Below are positions 1 to 12,685 of a DNA stretch of 64,000 nt, in pieces; position 1 is the stretch's first letter; each line of letters begins with the position of its first letter. A model generated the notes under the pieces. The model saw only the letters and a program-made list of their open reading frames with translations, was not told the DNA's origin and did no database searches. Position numbers and translations under genes: made by a program. The stretch is from Dendrobium chrysotoxum (Eukaryota; Streptophyta; Magnoliopsida; Asparagales; Orchidaceae): NCBI GenBank assembly GCA_019925795.1, contig CM034311.1, positions 14,328,926-14,392,925 of the forward strand, read 5' to 3'.

Positions 1-74
1 TATGAAAAGGGACTCTCATTCAATCAAATAGAAGATCTAAAAAATTGCAGGTTTACTCACCAAACCCATTTGAT

Positions 75-790
75 AAGAAGTAGAAAAGTTATTTTTCACC
101 AACTTTATTAGGGAAATTCAATATTATTACTTGATGTCTAATGTGGTGATGGTATATAAAGAAACATGCTAGTGAACAATGTGCATAAACTTCATTAATC
201 TAAACTCAGCATACCCCAAAGATTGATACCCACTTCTAAGGATCAACATCTTAGTCTACTCCACAGCACGCTATCCTATAATGAGCTTCTTGGATGCTTT
301 CTCATGCTACTGCTAGATCAAGATGCACCCCAAGTACTATGTGAAAACTACATTCATCATAGTAGAAGGATTGTACTGCTGTAAATTCATGCCCCTTATT
401 AAAGAAAGTCAGAGCCATTTATTAAAGGATAAAATCTTCAAAGAACATAAAGGGAGAAATACCAAAGTAAATGTAGATAACCTCCTGGCCTAAAGTTGGT
501 CTCCTGACCAACACTTTAAATACCTCGAAAATGCATTCCTTTCTCCAAAAAAATATAAGATGAGACTAAATCCTCAAAAGTACACCTCTAGAGTAGGCAC
601 AAGGAAATTTTTAGGGTTCCTTCTTATGCCCTACAAAATCTGAGTCATCCTTGATAAGGTACAAGCTATACTAGAGATGAAGACACCCAAAATTATTAGG
701 GAAGTCTAGAGACTCACCTGGAAAATCATTAGACTCAACCAAATCATCTCTCAACCTTAAGAGAAATGCTCCTCCTTCTTTAAAATTTTA
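75..790 (+). pseudogene. Tat-lineage Ty3/gypsy reverse transcriptase, decayed
   Basis: This is the reverse transcriptase part of a gypsy polyprotein that once copied element RNA into DNA. The frame reads EVEKLFFTNFIREIQ, then MCINFINLN from 179 and YPIMSFLDAF. The active-site box normally written YVDD is seen as NVDN at 470-481, so the metal-binding second aspartate is lost. A tether block KFLGFLLM follows near 605. Several in-frame stops and at least one frame change make it non-functional. The wording of these blocks is that of the plant Tat/Ogre lineage, not the Tekay elements found later. The 5' part (gag, protease) lies outside the window. Confidence 0.85.
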
Positions 791-879
791 AAAAATGCAA
801 TGAAATTTTTCTTAGGTAGAAGACTACTTTCCCGTAACTAAAGACCCCCCTCACTTTGCAGCCTCTTTTTTAAAGCCCT

Positions 880-1215
880 TAATTGGGCAAAACTATCTTC
901 TTGTATGCCACCGGTTATATACTCATCAGAGAAGAAGGAAAAAATAATAATTACCCATCTTTTACGTAAGTCTCATGCTCAAAGGTGCTGAGCAAAGATA
1001 TCCCACCATGGAGAAACTCACATGGGCACTCGTCAACTCAGCTAGAAAGTTACAACCTTACTTTTAGGCTCACTCCATTCACATACTAAGGGATCATCCT
1101 CGTAATGCAGTTTTGGCTAAACCTAATCACTTAGATTGGTTAAAAATTATCAAGTTCTCAATCAGTTATATGCTAAGGATAACCTTCAAAGCTCATGTAC
1201 TCACCGATTTCCTCA
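880..1215 (+). pseudogene. Tat element first RNase H domain, decayed
   Basis: This is the retroviral-type RNase H that follows RT and degrades the RNA strand of the hybrid. It can be followed across frame shifts as blocks resembling the usual order: an IREE-type strand near 925, a short block ending in MEKLTWALV near 1010-1030, then ARKLQPYF near 1040, and a closing AHVLTDFLID near 1190-1215. No continuous frame remains. It sits directly between RT and a second RNase H, the order expected in Tat elements. Confidence 0.6.
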
Positions 1216-1262
1216 TAGACTGCACCAATAATTATGTAGATTTAGAAATAATAATGTAACCT

Positions 1263-1650
1263 CATTGGATGATATATGTAGATGGCATCTTAATAAAGCA
1301 AGGAGTTGGTGCAAGCATAGTCCTCAGAAGCCCCATAGGGCTTATAGTTACTTAAGATGCAAACTTCAAATTTAAGGTCACTAACAAATAGGCCAAGTAT
1401 GAAGCTTTACTCACCGACCTATAATTTGCCTCTATACCAGGCATCACTTACTTGGAAGTCTACTTAGAATAACTAATGGTAAACCAGATCATCAGTGAAT
1501 ATGGAGTCAAAGATAAGTTACTCACAAACTATCTATTCAAAGTCAAAGTAGACTAACTTGAATACTTCAAAATTTTTCAAATTCTTAAGAACCACAATCA
1601 ACTTGCTAGTCACCTTCCAAAATAGAGAATCATCTACGGTCAGCCTATTA
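1263..1650 (+). pseudogene. Tat element second (archaeal-type) RNase H
   Basis: This is a clear RNase H domain in one frame from W at 1266: WMIYVDGILIKQGVGAS, then IVLRSPIGLIV and FKFKVTNK. The first catalytic aspartate (YVDG) is present; the EAEYEAL block reads as a stop followed by AKYEALL. A second RNase H after the retroviral one is a known hallmark of the plant Tat lineage, so it supports the lineage call. In-frame stops at about 1354 and 1390 show that it is dead. Confidence 0.8.
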
Positions 1651-1689
1651 TACATGTCTGAACTTTTGCTATAACTGACAAAAAGTTAT

Positions 1690-1972
1690 TACAAGTAGAA
1701 ATGGATCATCAAACCCTACATCTTATAAGTTGGGTTAACCCATACATCGAGTACTTGAAAATTGGACCAGTCAACATTGAGGTCGATAACCACAAACAAT
1801 TAAAAATCAAAGCTGGTAACTATGTATTACTCAGTGATAGATTATTCAGAAGATTCACTTCCTCACTCACTTGATCTCAAGTGCGTATAAGAAGAGCAAA
1901 AAGAAGCATTACTAATCAAAATCCACTCAGGCAAGTGTAGTAGTCACTTAGGAGGATGTACACTCTTCATAA
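1690..1972 (+). pseudogene. Tat element integrase, 5' part, cut by insertion
   Basis: This is the N-terminal part of a gypsy integrase, which inserts the cDNA copy. Visible blocks are SWVNPYIEYLK, LLSDRLFRRFTSS and, after a frame change, GKCSSHLGG, which carries the second zinc-binding histidine region. The reading stops abruptly at 1972, where a gypsy LTR starts. It resumes in the same motif order at 16084, so the two pieces belonged to one gene before the 14 kb insertion. Confidence 0.75.
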
Positions 1973-3422
1973 TATAATAACTTAAAAGTTTAAAAGAAAT
2001 TTATTTAAAAATTATAAAGATTATGGGTTGAGCACTATGGTGCTGTACTTAAGAACACAGTAACATTAAGAGTACCACAGTGTCAATAAATGTCACTATG
2101 GTATTGAAGGCTTTATTTTACGATAACTCTTAGGATGGTATGTAACACTACAGTGCTTTGGTGGATGGGCACCGCAATGCCAAACACTATAATGAGTTTT
2201 TATATATATTTTACATCAATATTCTTGACATCTCTCATTCACTTTGCTTGACTAGAAAGGAAAGGAAAGAAGAAGATTGGGAGGGGAAGAGAAGGGAGGG
2301 AGGAGACGAGAGAGAAGGGAGAATAGGCTCTTTAGGGCTATTTCATCCATCACTTCTATTACAAATTTTATTCTAGTTGGTGTAAGTGACTAAACACTTA
2401 GTCATGTTTTTAATTTCTATGATTTGTATTACTCCTAAATTTGTCAAAAATATATTATCTCCTAATTTCGTAAGCTTTCATCATGTAACTTTTGATATGC
2501 TATCGATATGATCAGTCTGAAAATTTTCATATGATTTTTTTGCATTTTCATCTATTAAATATGTGTGTGATAATTTTTATGTGAAATGAGTAGAGAGTGG
2601 TATACAGAAAATTAGTTAAAATGTAATGTATTATAATTTTAATGCGATGATACTGAAATGTTATATGTGTTTACATAGTTAATATGATTGGCTTGTACTA
2701 AATTATAATATTGACACTGATCTTATAAGAATACTAATAAGATTAATTTGATACGATGAAATATTTGATATATGCGTATAAAATTAGGCAGCTGAATGGA
2801 TGATATAATACACCATGAGGTGTATTGAAATAATATATTGATTGATATGAAATATATGATATGATAACCCCTCATGATATCCTTAAGATGAGAGTTATAA
2901 GGAGTTAGAAATTGATATTGGAGTCATAAGGTTAGGAGTAAGATCAAGATACCCTCTTCTAAATATCTGATATACGATAAGCATACTGATAGTACTAACA
3001 TATGATAGATAATACTAATATATGATAAGAATTCTGATATAACTGATTTACTGATATAATTGATCAATTAATGAGATAGTATGAATCATAAGATTGATTG
3101 ATTGAATGAGACTAATTAAATGATAAAGATAAATTAATTAATTAATTAGTTAACAAATAAAGATTGATCTATGATGAGGATTGATAATGGAGATAGCTGA
3201 TATAATTAACAGACTAAGATGTAATATGCAACACACTAATAAATTGAAAAAGGTGACCAATATAAATAACATATAGTAATTCATATATTTTCTTACATGA
3301 TTTACAACATACTATTTTTATTTTTTGTGCATTAATTTCAGTTGTAAGATTTTGATTGCTTGTTGGGCTATATGCTCCTTATATGATTCTTATAAGATTT
3401 TAGGTAAGTGTACGATGTCTAC
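1973..3422 (+). repeat. G3 5' LTR, proximal part
   Basis: This matches 14348 to about 15810 over its length: a start TATAATAAC, a purine-rich leader at about 2245-2325, then AT-rich sequence with repeated GATATGATA-like words and the block CCTTAAGATGGGAGTTATAAGGAG-type near 2880 (seen here as a near match). It breaks at 3422, where a copia LTR begins. The last five bases, TCTAC, are the left target duplication of that insertion. The open frame at 2158-2376 covers the purine-rich leader and is not considered coding. Confidence 0.8.
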
Positions 3423-3835
3423 TGAAAATTCACAATTAGCTTTGAAACTAATTGAAAGGTATTTATGACATACCAAGAGGGGGTGTGAATTGGATCTTTA
3501 AAAACTTCTTAAATCTTTTAAAATATTTTGCTTAAAAATAGAACTTTAAATGACGCAGAAGCGATTGAGCAAAATGATTTACCAACTCAAAAAACAAAAT
3601 CATATAAAATATGATTTTTTTGGGTAGAAAATAAATATAATATTTTTTGTTGATTTTTTAAACCAAAGATCAATCAAAATAAGTCACCAAAATTCTCTTA
3701 TAATCATATAATCATAGTTCAACCAAAGTATACTGAAAGTAAATTACAAGTAAAATAAAGTGTAGAAAATAAAAATACAAGCTGAGATTTAATGTAGCTT
3801 GTTCAACTTATTCTACATCCACGCCCCAAAGATTC

Positions 3836-5382
3836 TTCTATTTTACTTTCAGGTTCAGCATGTGGTTTAACCTGTTCTTATCCCCCGATTCAGAAAAAGG
3901 TAAATTAAGAGTTTTTTAGTTTTGAACTAGCGCTCAGTGCTAGGCCACTAAGAGCACTATAAATTAAAATTAAATCCACTTTTTCATTCCATTCAAGTGA
4001 GCAATTAGTCGAGTAGGAGAGAGAAAGAGAGAAAGATTTGGAGAGGGAAAAGTAGATTTTTGAGTCTCTTCAGGCTATTTTTAGCTATCAGGCCAGTTGG
4101 GAAAGTTGTCCAGATCAAGGTATGTTGCTCTATGCCTATCTTAGCTTTCAAAAATATGAAAATTTACTAAATTTTTTGATTAAATTTCTATTTTTATTCT
4201 CAGAAAATGTGAATAACTTTGTAATGGTAAAATTTTTACCTTGTAATTTTTTATAGGTTATAGAGACTGAGATTATGAACACTGTAAATATTTTCTAAAA
4301 AAATTTTATAGGTAATTTTGGAAATTCTATAATTTTTTACCAAATTAAAAATAATTTAGATATTGAAAAATAGTGTTATACTATAACTAATATCTTAAAA
4401 AAAGTATTTTACACAACCCTTAGTAATTTGATTATATTTTAAAACTATAAAATTATACTCAATAGAAATTTTTGTTGCTTGTCATTATAGAAAACTATAT
4501 AATTTTGATAGATGCCCAATTATGCTTTAACTATTATAATGTGATAAAATATATGCTTATATAATTGAAAAATATTTGCTAAAAATATAAGGGGATAGAA
4601 TCTTTTGAGATTCTATCTATGTTAGAGAATATTCTGGTGCTTATAAGGCATATTTTTGTGGCTATAAAGTCATGGTCTAGTGGTCGTAAGCCATGTTTTG
4701 GTGCCTGTGAGCATGTTTTGGTGCTATAAGCCTAAAAGGGAGTCATAAGATGCAGGTGATATTCTATCTAAGACCAAGATATATGATATGAATTGCTTTC
4801 TGATATGAACAACTTTATTATATAAATTTCAGTTTATTTTTACTCAATATTCTTATTTAAATAATTGGATAATTGTTATACTCTTATTACTTTTCTTAGT
4901 ATAATGATTTATTAGACTGCATTCAAATACTTTTAAATATTCAACAAAATATTTAATAAAAGAATTTTATAAATTTAGATCTATCTGTATAGCCTACTCA
5001 GTTATTATAACTCATAATGGCATTTCTTCTGACTTTAGGATCTGGAAATGAGAAGGAGATTGTTGCATAGTAATTCAAGATCTGATATGAGTTTATAGGT
5101 ATCTCTTTATTTTGATTTTTGTACAATCATGGCTAATTTATTATTTAATTATGTAGCCATTAATAGTCATGTATTATAGTGTAAATATATTTTGATTAAA
5201 TGAAAGAAATGTTTTGGATGAGTTTATTTTTAGTACTTGGCTATTTTAGTAGCTTTGTAGTCTATTATTTATTTAAAATGAATATAGGAAGAGAATCAAA
5301 AATATTCTAAAACTAAATCTTGGGATTTATCTGTCACAACTTAATACGATAGGACACATCCTGATAAGGTTGGGTTATGATA
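3836..5382 (+). repeat. G1 5' LTR
   Basis: It aligns with 10287-11826 through shared blocks: TTTTGAACTAGCGCT near 3922, a purine-rich GAGAAAGAGAGAAAG stretch near 4020, and CAGGCCAGTTGGGAA near 4090. The exact 5' base is uncertain by about 3 bp, because the TGTGACATCTCCAGG start seen in the 3' LTR is worn here. It ends GGGTTATGATA, matching GGGTTGTGACA of the 3' LTR. It carries several short repeats of a TTTTGGTGCTATAAGC type around 4640-4740. Confidence 0.8.
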
Positions 5383-5390
5383 AGCTTTTG

Positions 5391-5402
5391 TGATATCAGA
5401 GT
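5391..5402 (+). other. G1 primer binding site
   Basis: TGATATCAGAGT differs at two positions from TGGTATCAGAGC, the complement of the 3' end of plant initiator methionine tRNA that primes minus-strand DNA synthesis. It lies 8 bp after the 5' LTR end, the normal place. Confidence 0.75.
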
Positions 5403-5569
5403 AATAGTTTTGGAATTGGACTATAAAATTGAGCTATAAGAACTGATCTATAAAGCCTAGTGGGATAGTATTGAGTTTGTCTTGGTGTTCATTATTATTT
5501 ATTTCATGTGCATGTATGTTTAGTTATATATTTTATGCATTTATGAATCTATCAAACCCAAACAGGACA

Positions 5570-6660
5570 GATGGATAAAGTGCAAGTCAAGAAGCTCCTA
5601 TATATAGTATTGCTCCCACAATCAGTTCAATATCATTTCACAGTTTCTTAGTCTTATAGCCTAGATGATGGATGAGGCATAGAGTAGAATTCTTGTTATA
5701 AGATCTGATGAGGTAGATAAATACTTGCAGATATTTTTAAGATTGAAGCCTCTAAAGTTTGAGGGTGATATTGAACCCAGGATAGTTAAGAAGATTAAAG
5801 AAGATATTTATTGGAATATAGTATCCTTCTGAAAAGAGGGCACCATTAGCAGTCTTTTTATTAGATGGTGAGATTAAGTGCTAGTGGATGGGATAACAAA
5901 AGGAGAAACTTCATGGGAGATTAAATTCTCAAATTAGCTGGGAGTTCTCAGATATGTTTAGAGTCTGATTTGTGCCACCTTCTACATGTTAGCAGAAGTA
6001 GAATATTTTTTTGAAATTAGTTTAGAAGAGCAGGACTGTGATGCATTATGAGGTAGAGATTACTGCTTTGACTAGATATATATCGCAGCTGGTTAGCACT
6101 CCCATGGAGAAGTATTACAAAATTTTGAGGGGACTTCGAGACGGTCTGAGATAGCTTCTAATGTCATTTTACATTTCTAATTTTTTTGAGCTTATGAAGA
6201 TAGCTCATTTGATAGAGAATAATCTGACAACTACTCAGTAGTGGTGGACTACTAATAAGAAGAGGTTTAGTGACAAGACATTTAGTAGTGGATTTTTTTG
6301 GAAGAAGAGTAGATTTATAGCTAGAGAGTCCAAGAAAGGCGGATAATTTGTGTCTATGGCTGCTCTAAGTATGGATAATATTGCTAGCTCTGGGAGTTGT
6401 ATTAGTGAGGTACTTATGTTTCAGAATTATGTCAGTCATCATTTTGGTCATTATTATAGGGTTGGACACAGGATGGTAGAGTATCCACATGTAGGATTTG
6501 ACTTACAATCTAAGCCCAGATCTAAGAGTTCTGTTAGACTGATAGGAAGACCAAAGGCAGTTTCACTTCTTACATTTTTGGAGAGTTCTACTAGTAGAGG
6601 ATGTGAATATGGTTTTATGGCAATTATATAATCTGACAATGGTCTGAGAGAGTATAGTAG
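5570..6660 (+). pseudogene. G1 gag (nucleocapsid/capsid), decayed
   Basis: This is the structural protein that packs element RNA. Following the frame with local shifts shows FLRLKPLKFEGD near 5735, LAVFLLDGEIK near 5850, VMHYEVEITALTRYISQL near 6040 and LIENNLTTTQ near 6210. These are the usual ordered blocks of Tekay-type gag. The zinc knuckle is near 6415-6500, where FGHYYRVGHRMVEYP keeps the GH but has lost all three clearly placeable cysteines (Y in place of C). One 93-codon open stretch (6350-6631) survives over the knuckle region. Confidence 0.7.
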
Positions 6661-6679
6661 TTTATTGCACGAGCTCTAG

Positions 6680-7300
6680 TTTAAACACATGTGCATAGTT
6701 TGACTCAGCAGGAGACTCGAGATACTCTAGATCTTGTGATAGGTATAACTTATATTTCTAATCAGTCATATTATATTTTATTTAATTCTATAACTTATCA
6801 TTCATTTCTTTTTAAGCATTTCTTTGGTTTATTGTACTTGCCTTTAAATTTTTTACTTACTTCTTTATCTACTATTTTACCGATGGGAGATGGTATGATA
6901 ACTAGTAGAGTGTATTTTTTTTATATTTAGATTTTTGATAGGAAGTAGAGGTCTAGCTTGATTTTATTACCACTTCTGCATTTGATGTTATTTTAGGTAT
7001 GGACTAATTGAGTCAATATGAGGTTTAGATTGATTGCCTGAAGAAATAAGCTATATAATTTTTAGGCAGTGAGAGTTATGTATTTCAGGGCATTAGAGGA
7101 GTTCTATCTTGTTTGATTTCTACTATTGAAGCAGTTAGACTGTGGAAGAATGATATATAGTATTTTTGACATCAATCCAAGATAGGAGTATAAATTATAG
7201 TTCTCTTTTTGATGTCCGTGTAGTATGAGATTTTTTAGATGTATTTCTTGAAGATTTAGTTTACCTCTAGACAGAGACATAGGGTTCTGTATTTATGTAT
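6680..7300 (+). pseudogene. G1 aspartic protease region, decayed
   Basis: This region begins with HVHSLTQQETRDT, the usual start of the retropepsin region in this lineage. It continues through YYILFNSITYHSFL near 6770, where the catalytic DSGATHSF block reads NSITYHSF, so the active-site aspartate and glycine are lost. Later pieces (a worn GMDWL near 7000 and QIDCL-like near 7030) mark the protease-to-RT connection. It is not functional. Confidence 0.65.
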
Positions 7301-7329
7301 TTTTAGGTATGGACCTAATTTTTAAAGCT

Positions 7330-7960
7330 TTATATAGGATGAAGTCTAAAGAGCTTCAGAAGTTAAAAGTTTAGCTTTAGGAGTTAGTTGATTCATTCAT
7401 CCTATTGTGTCTCTGTGGTAAGCACTTATTTTATTTATAAAGAAAAGGATGGTACGATGCATATGTGCTTTGACTTTTGGGAGTTGATCAAACTCACTAT
7501 CAAGAATAATTATAATTTACCGGGTATCGATTATCTATTTGATCATTTTGCTAGATCTTTGTATTCTTGAAGATTGATTTATAATCTTGCTAGTATTATA
7601 TGAAGGTGAGAGAGGTTGATGTGATGAAGGCAACTTTCAATACGAGGTATGGATCTTATGAGTTCTTAGTTATGCCTTTTGGGGTGACGAATACACCAAT
7701 TATCTTTATGGATCTAATGAATAGAGTATTCAGAGATTTTATGGATTAGTTTGTGGTTGTTTTCATAGACAATATTTTTGTATCTTCTACCTTTGAGGAT
7801 GATTATGTCAAACATTAGAGGGTTATCTTGGAGACTCTAAGGCTACATCAGCTATATACTAATTTTTTTAAATGAAAGTTTTAGCTCTGGAGTTTTTTTT
7901 TAACATGTGGTAAGTAGTGTAGGTATTTCTATAGATCCCTAACAAGTTCAGGAAGTTATT
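7330..7960 (+). pseudogene. G1 reverse transcriptase, decayed
   Basis: Ordered RT blocks are visible: YRMKSKELQKLK near 7335, SFLVMPFGVTNTPIIFMDLMN at about 7655-7720 (the MPFGLTNAP box) and VVVFIDNIFV at about 7752-7782. The active-site box FIDD is read as FIDN, so the second catalytic aspartate is changed. A DDYVKH block follows. The region between 7390 and 7600, which should hold RMCVDYRELN and DLRSGY, is frame-shifted but traceable as MCFDFWEL near 7465. Confidence 0.8.
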
Positions 7961-8039
7961 GAATGGCTTGAGGTACGCAGTTTTTTTGCTATGGCTGGAT
8001 ATTTCAAAAAGTTTATGGAGAGATTTTCTCAGATTTTTG

Positions 8040-8525
8040 AACCTTTGATGAGACTGACTCAGAAGTTAGAAGCTTTTTTCTAGACATTGAAGTTTGAGGC
8101 TAATTTTTAGAGATTGAAGTATTTTTTGACTTCTACTCCTATTTTGGCTCTTCCATTTAGTACATAAAGAATTTAGGTATTTAGTGACACTTCGTTGAGA
8201 GATTCAAAGTTTTTTTTGATGTAGAACAGTAGAGTAATAGCCTATTCATCTAAGTAGTTAAAGCCACATGATTAGAACTATCCAACACATGATCTGGAGT
8301 TAGATGTTGTTGTATTTGCTTTGAAGATTTGTCGACATTACTTGTACATTTTAAACTGTGAGATTTTCATCAATCACTAGAATCTGAAATATATATTCAC
8401 TCAAAAGGATCTGAGCTTGAGGCATAGGAGATGGCTTGAGTTGATTAAAGATTATGATATGATTATTCAGTATCAGCTTAGCAAGGCTAATGTGGTAGTA
8501 AATATTTTGAGCAGGAAATCTTCTA
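8040..8525 (+). pseudogene. G1 RNase H, decayed
   Basis: This RNase H of a gypsy polyprotein shows LRDSKFFLM near 8195, VIAYSSK near 8235, THDLELDVVVFALKICRHYLY at about 8288-8347 and KYIFTQKDLSLRHRRWLELI at about 8390-8445. It closes with YQLSKANVVVNILSRKS, the link to integrase. The order and spacing are normal for the lineage, with stops scattered through it. Confidence 0.8.
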
Positions 8526-8529
8526 GAGT

Positions 8530-9120
8530 TTTATTTCTTCAGCTTACTTATGATGAGTATTTGATACGGGATATGAAGAGATTATAGTTGAATATGATTT
8601 CTTTTACTAATTGGGATTCTGGTATATTAGCTCTGATAGTTATTCAGGCTTCTCTATAAGAAAATATTCAAGAATCTCATAAGTCAGATATAGAGTATTC
8701 ATAGTTGATTGATTTGATTAAATCTAGTAAGAAATATGAATTATGAGTATCTTATTATGGTATTATCTTTTGTAAGAATAGATTTTGGGTTTCTATTTTT
8801 GGTGATCTGAGGTGAGAGATTTTATATGAGGCTTCCTATTCAGGCTATATTATTCACCTAAGAAGAAGCAAAATATACAGTGATCTGAAAGCTATATTTT
8901 GATGGCTTGAATTGAAGAAGGGTGTAGCAGATTTTGCATTAAAATATGAAGTATGTCACTTAGTGAAGTCAGAGCATCAACGACTAGGAGGTCTTTAACA
9001 GCCATTACCCATTCTAGAGTGGAAATGGGAAGAGGTAACTAAGGACTTTTCTATAGGTTTTGTTAGGTCGAGATATGGACATGATGCCATTTGGGTTGTA
9101 GTTGATCGTTAATGAAATCA
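8530..9120 (+). pseudogene. G1 integrase, part before the microsatellite
   Basis: The N-terminal half of the integrase contains VKSEHQRLGGL near 8970 (the stretch just after the zinc-binding cysteines), LPILEWKWEEVTKDF near 9007 and RYGHDAIWVVVDR at about 9070-9108, the first strand of the catalytic core. The catalytic DF aspartate block is kept as TKDF. Coding similarity then gives way to a long CA/TA repeat. Confidence 0.75.
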
Positions 9121-9166
9121 ATCTATTTCATTTCTATTTGATAATCTGATTTTGTAGATAGATCAG

Positions 9167-9362
<196 letters not shown>

Positions 9363-9369
9363 AATTATC

Positions 9370-10000
9370 ATATTATATGAGATACCACAAGTTTTAATTT
9401 TTGATTGGGATGGTAGGTTTACTTCTAGACTATGGATGGAAATTTAGCAAGAGCTAGGTACAAAATTGTATTTTGGTACAGCTTCTAATATACAGACAAA
9501 TAGATTGTCCGAGATACTATTCAAGTACTAGAAGATATTTTGTGACTCTGTGTTTGATTTTAATGATAGTTGTTAAGACAACATTTCTTTGATCAAATTT
9601 ACATACAATAATAGTTTTCAATCAAGCAAAGGTATAACTCCGTATGAAGCTTTATACAGAGCCACTCTATCTTTGACTGAAAGACTTCTGATTGGACCAG
9701 CCTTGATTGATGATGCTTTTGAAAAGATCCATTTAATTAGAGATAGATTAAAGGCTATACATGACAAGTATCAATAATATTATATGCTAAGCATCGGGGT
9801 GTGGATGCTCAGGTTGGAGATTTTATACATGTAAAGATCAAACCATTGAAAGGTATTAGCATATTTGGTAAGAAAGGAAAATTAACTCTAAGGTATATTG
9901 GACCACATGAGATTATTGAAAGGTTTGGAAAAGCAACCTATAGGTTATAATTATCAAATAACATATCTGAGATTCATAATGTGTTCTATGTATCACTTCT
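9370..10000 (+). pseudogene. G1 integrase, part after the microsatellite
   Basis: The core resumes with IPQVLIFDWDGRFTS at about 9387-9430, holding the second catalytic aspartate region (SDRD/ PRF is read as DWD/GRF). It continues with YFGTASNIQTNRLSE, and then an open stretch at 9589-9777 reading FTYNNSFQSSKGITPYEALY, the usual end of the core. LIDDAFEKIHLIRDRLK follows. The C-terminal part is frame-shifted but keeps the order. Confidence 0.8.
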
Positions 10001-10034
10001 AAGAAAGTGGATATCTCAATTTGGAAATATGATA

Positions 10035-10235
10035 TCTACTAAAGACATCGAGGTGCATTCTAATTTGAGCTATAGGAAAGAATAGAGAGGATTCTAGTCT
10101 ATGATGTTAGAAAGCTAAGGAGTAAACATATTAAAATGATTAGAGTTCAGTAAAAGAATAGCACTAAAAGAGAAACTACTTGGGAAAAGGTGGTTGGGAT
10201 GAGATAGTTGTACCCTGATCTATTTATATAATCTG
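10035..10235 (+). pseudogene. G1 chromodomain remnant
   Basis: After integrase the frame shows DIEVHSNLSY at about 10050-10075 and, after shifts, VRKLRSK-like, LEFSKRIALKEK and a worn TWE-type block near 10180. Tekay elements end pol with a chromodomain that steers insertion to heterochromatin. The position and block order agree, but only fragments remain, so this is partly inference from lineage. Confidence 0.5.
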
Positions 10236-10272
10236 AGATTAAGTGTTGAAGTTTCAAGGATGATATTTTTCT

Positions 10273-10286
10273 AAGGAGGGGAGAAT
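10273..10286 (+). other. G1 polypurine tract
   Basis: AGGAGGGGAGAATT lies directly before the TGTGACATCT start of the 3' LTR. This is the usual primer for plus-strand DNA synthesis in LTR elements. Confidence 0.75.
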
Positions 10287-11826
10287 TGTGACATCTCCAG
10301 GTTCGGTAAATGGTTCTACCTATTCTAATCCAATTTGGAAAAAAAAGTAAAATTTAAACTTTTGAGTTTTGAACTAGCGCTGCAGTGCTCAGATTGTAGC
10401 AGCGCAGCACTAGGCCACCAAGAGCACTTTAAATTAAAATTAAACCCTCTATTTCATTCCATTTGATTGAGTAGCTAGCCGAGTAGGAGAAAGAAAAAGA
10501 GATATTTAGAGAGAGAAAAGTAAATTTTTGAGCCTCTTTGGGCCATTTTTAGCAGTCAGGCCAGTTGGGAACGTTGTTCGAACTGAGGTAAGTCACATTA
10601 TGCCTATCTCAGTTTTAAAAATTATAATTTTTTTAAAATTTTCCAATTAAATTACTATTTCCATTATAGAAAAATACGAATAACTTTATAATGATAAAAA
10701 TTTTATTGCATAACTTTTTTATGTTATAGAGACTGAGATTTTGAAGATTATGAATATTTTCTAAGAAAGTTTTATCAAGTATTTTGGAAATTATGCTCTT
10801 TTTAACGAATAGAAAATAATTTGGACACTAAAAAGTAGTTTTGTGGTACAATTAATATCTCAAAATAGTATTTTACATAATCTTTGGTAATTTAATTATA
10901 TTTTAAAACTATGAAATGATACTCAATAGGATTTTCTATTGTATATCATTATAAAAAATTATGCAATTCTCACACAAGCTAAATTACACTTTAACTATTA
11001 CAGTATATGAAATATATCCTTATATGATTGAAAATTTCTATTAGGAGATATAAGGGGCCAAAATTCATATAGATTTTATCTGTGTAAGGGAATTTTTTGG
11101 TACCTATAAGGTATGTTCTGATGGCCATAAAGTCATGTTCTGGTACATACGAGCATATTTTGGTGCTATAAGCACAAACGGGAGTCATACGGGGCCAGAA
11201 TCCTTTGAGATTCTGTCTAGGACTAGGTTATGTGATGAACAACTTTATGATATGAAGTATATGATTTCAATTTATTTCTGCTCAGTATTATTATTTAAAT
11301 AATTGAATAACTATTATACATTTTATATCTTTCTTAATATAATGATTTATTATATTATATTTAGATGCTTTTAAATATTTGGCAGAATGTTTAATAAAAG
11401 AATTTTGAAAATTTAGATTAGTTTGTGTGACCTGCTAAGCTTTTATAGCTCTACATGGATTTGCTTCTTATTTTTAGAATTTGAGAAAGGGAAGGGGATT
11501 GTTGCTTAGCAGTTCAAGATCTGATATGAGTTTATAGGTGCTTCTCTATTTTGATTTTTGTATATTCATGACTATTTTATTATTCAGTTTATAGCTTCTA
11601 TTTGATAGCTATGTACTATACTGTAGATATATTTTAATGAAATAAAAGAAAGATCTTATTGATGAGTTTATTTTTATTGCTTGGATATTTTAGTAGTTGT
11701 ATAGTCTATTATTTATTTTAAAAAAATATAAGAAGAGGACAAAAAATATTTTAAAACTAGATCTTTGGATTTGCCTATCGTTGTTGAACATGATAGGCCC
11801 TGTCCTTGTCGGATTGGGTTGTGACA
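10287..11826 (+). repeat. G1 3' LTR
   Basis: It runs from TGTGACATCTCCAGG to GGTTGTGACA, 1540 bp. It is better kept than the 5' LTR and contains the same blocks in order, including TTTTGAACTAGCGCT, a GAGAAAGAAAAAGAGA run and CAGGCCAGTTGGGAA. LTR divergence looks substantial by eye, so the insertion is old. The open frame at 10991-11188 on the minus strand is not considered coding. Confidence 0.85.
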
Positions 11827-12622
11827 CATTCTATTTGGGTATTACACTAAATAGTGACTTTCCTTCATCCCATAGCTAAAATGGCCTTTATAGACTTAGT
11901 AGGTTGTCCATCCTTTCACCTCCTCGGCCTGGCAAAGTCATCATCCCTCCTTTCGCCTTCCTGACCATGTTGTAGATGTCATTCTTTCTTTTGCCTCCTT
12001 GACCCATCAGAGTTGTCAATTCTTCCTTTTTCTCCCACACCCAATGGAGTCATTACTTCCTCCTAGTGGAGTCATTACTTCCTCCTTTTACTCCCATGCA
12101 TGACAGAGTTATAGAACCTCCTTTCATCTCTTAGTCTAGTAGAGATACTAATCTTTGACCCCAAAAATGCTCCTTCATCAGAGCTCTTCCCCATGAGCTC
12201 CACACACACAACCTGATGACCCAAGGTGCAGGTCAGCTAAAAAAATTGTGTGAAACCCCCTCACACTCCCTTGAAATCCTTAAGGCTCTTTCCCCTCTTT
12301 CAACCTCACCTTCTCTCTCCCTTCTGAATTGGACTCTCCAAGCTCTCTCTCATACAAAAGAAATGTGACTTGACTACCCAAAGATCCTTTCTAAGAACAA
12401 GAAATAGTTTATAAAGAGTGCTATCAGAACCCCTAATTTTTAATAATACTGACTCTAATCATATATTATGATACTTTTATTAGATTGTATGATTATTTTA
12501 ATGCCATTAAAATCATCATGTATGATTAAAAATTGTATAATATGATTAGTTCAAATTGATTATTAGATCATACATCACAACACAAAATTTATCCATATAG
12601 TTCTTGAGTTGATGAGACTGTA

Positions 12623-12624
<2 letters not shown>

Positions 12625-12681
<57 letters not shown>
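12625..12681. repeat. (AT)n microsatellite
   Basis: About 28 AT units lie within the distal piece of the reversed copia LTR, in the region that in related copies carries the short palindromic repeats. Confidence 0.95.

Positions 12682-12685
<4 letters not shown>

Noticed and set aside
2245..2325. Gypsy polypurine tract candidate in the G3 LTR
   Set aside because: The purine-rich run is inside the LTR (also at 14585-14655), part of its leader, and not next to an LTR start.
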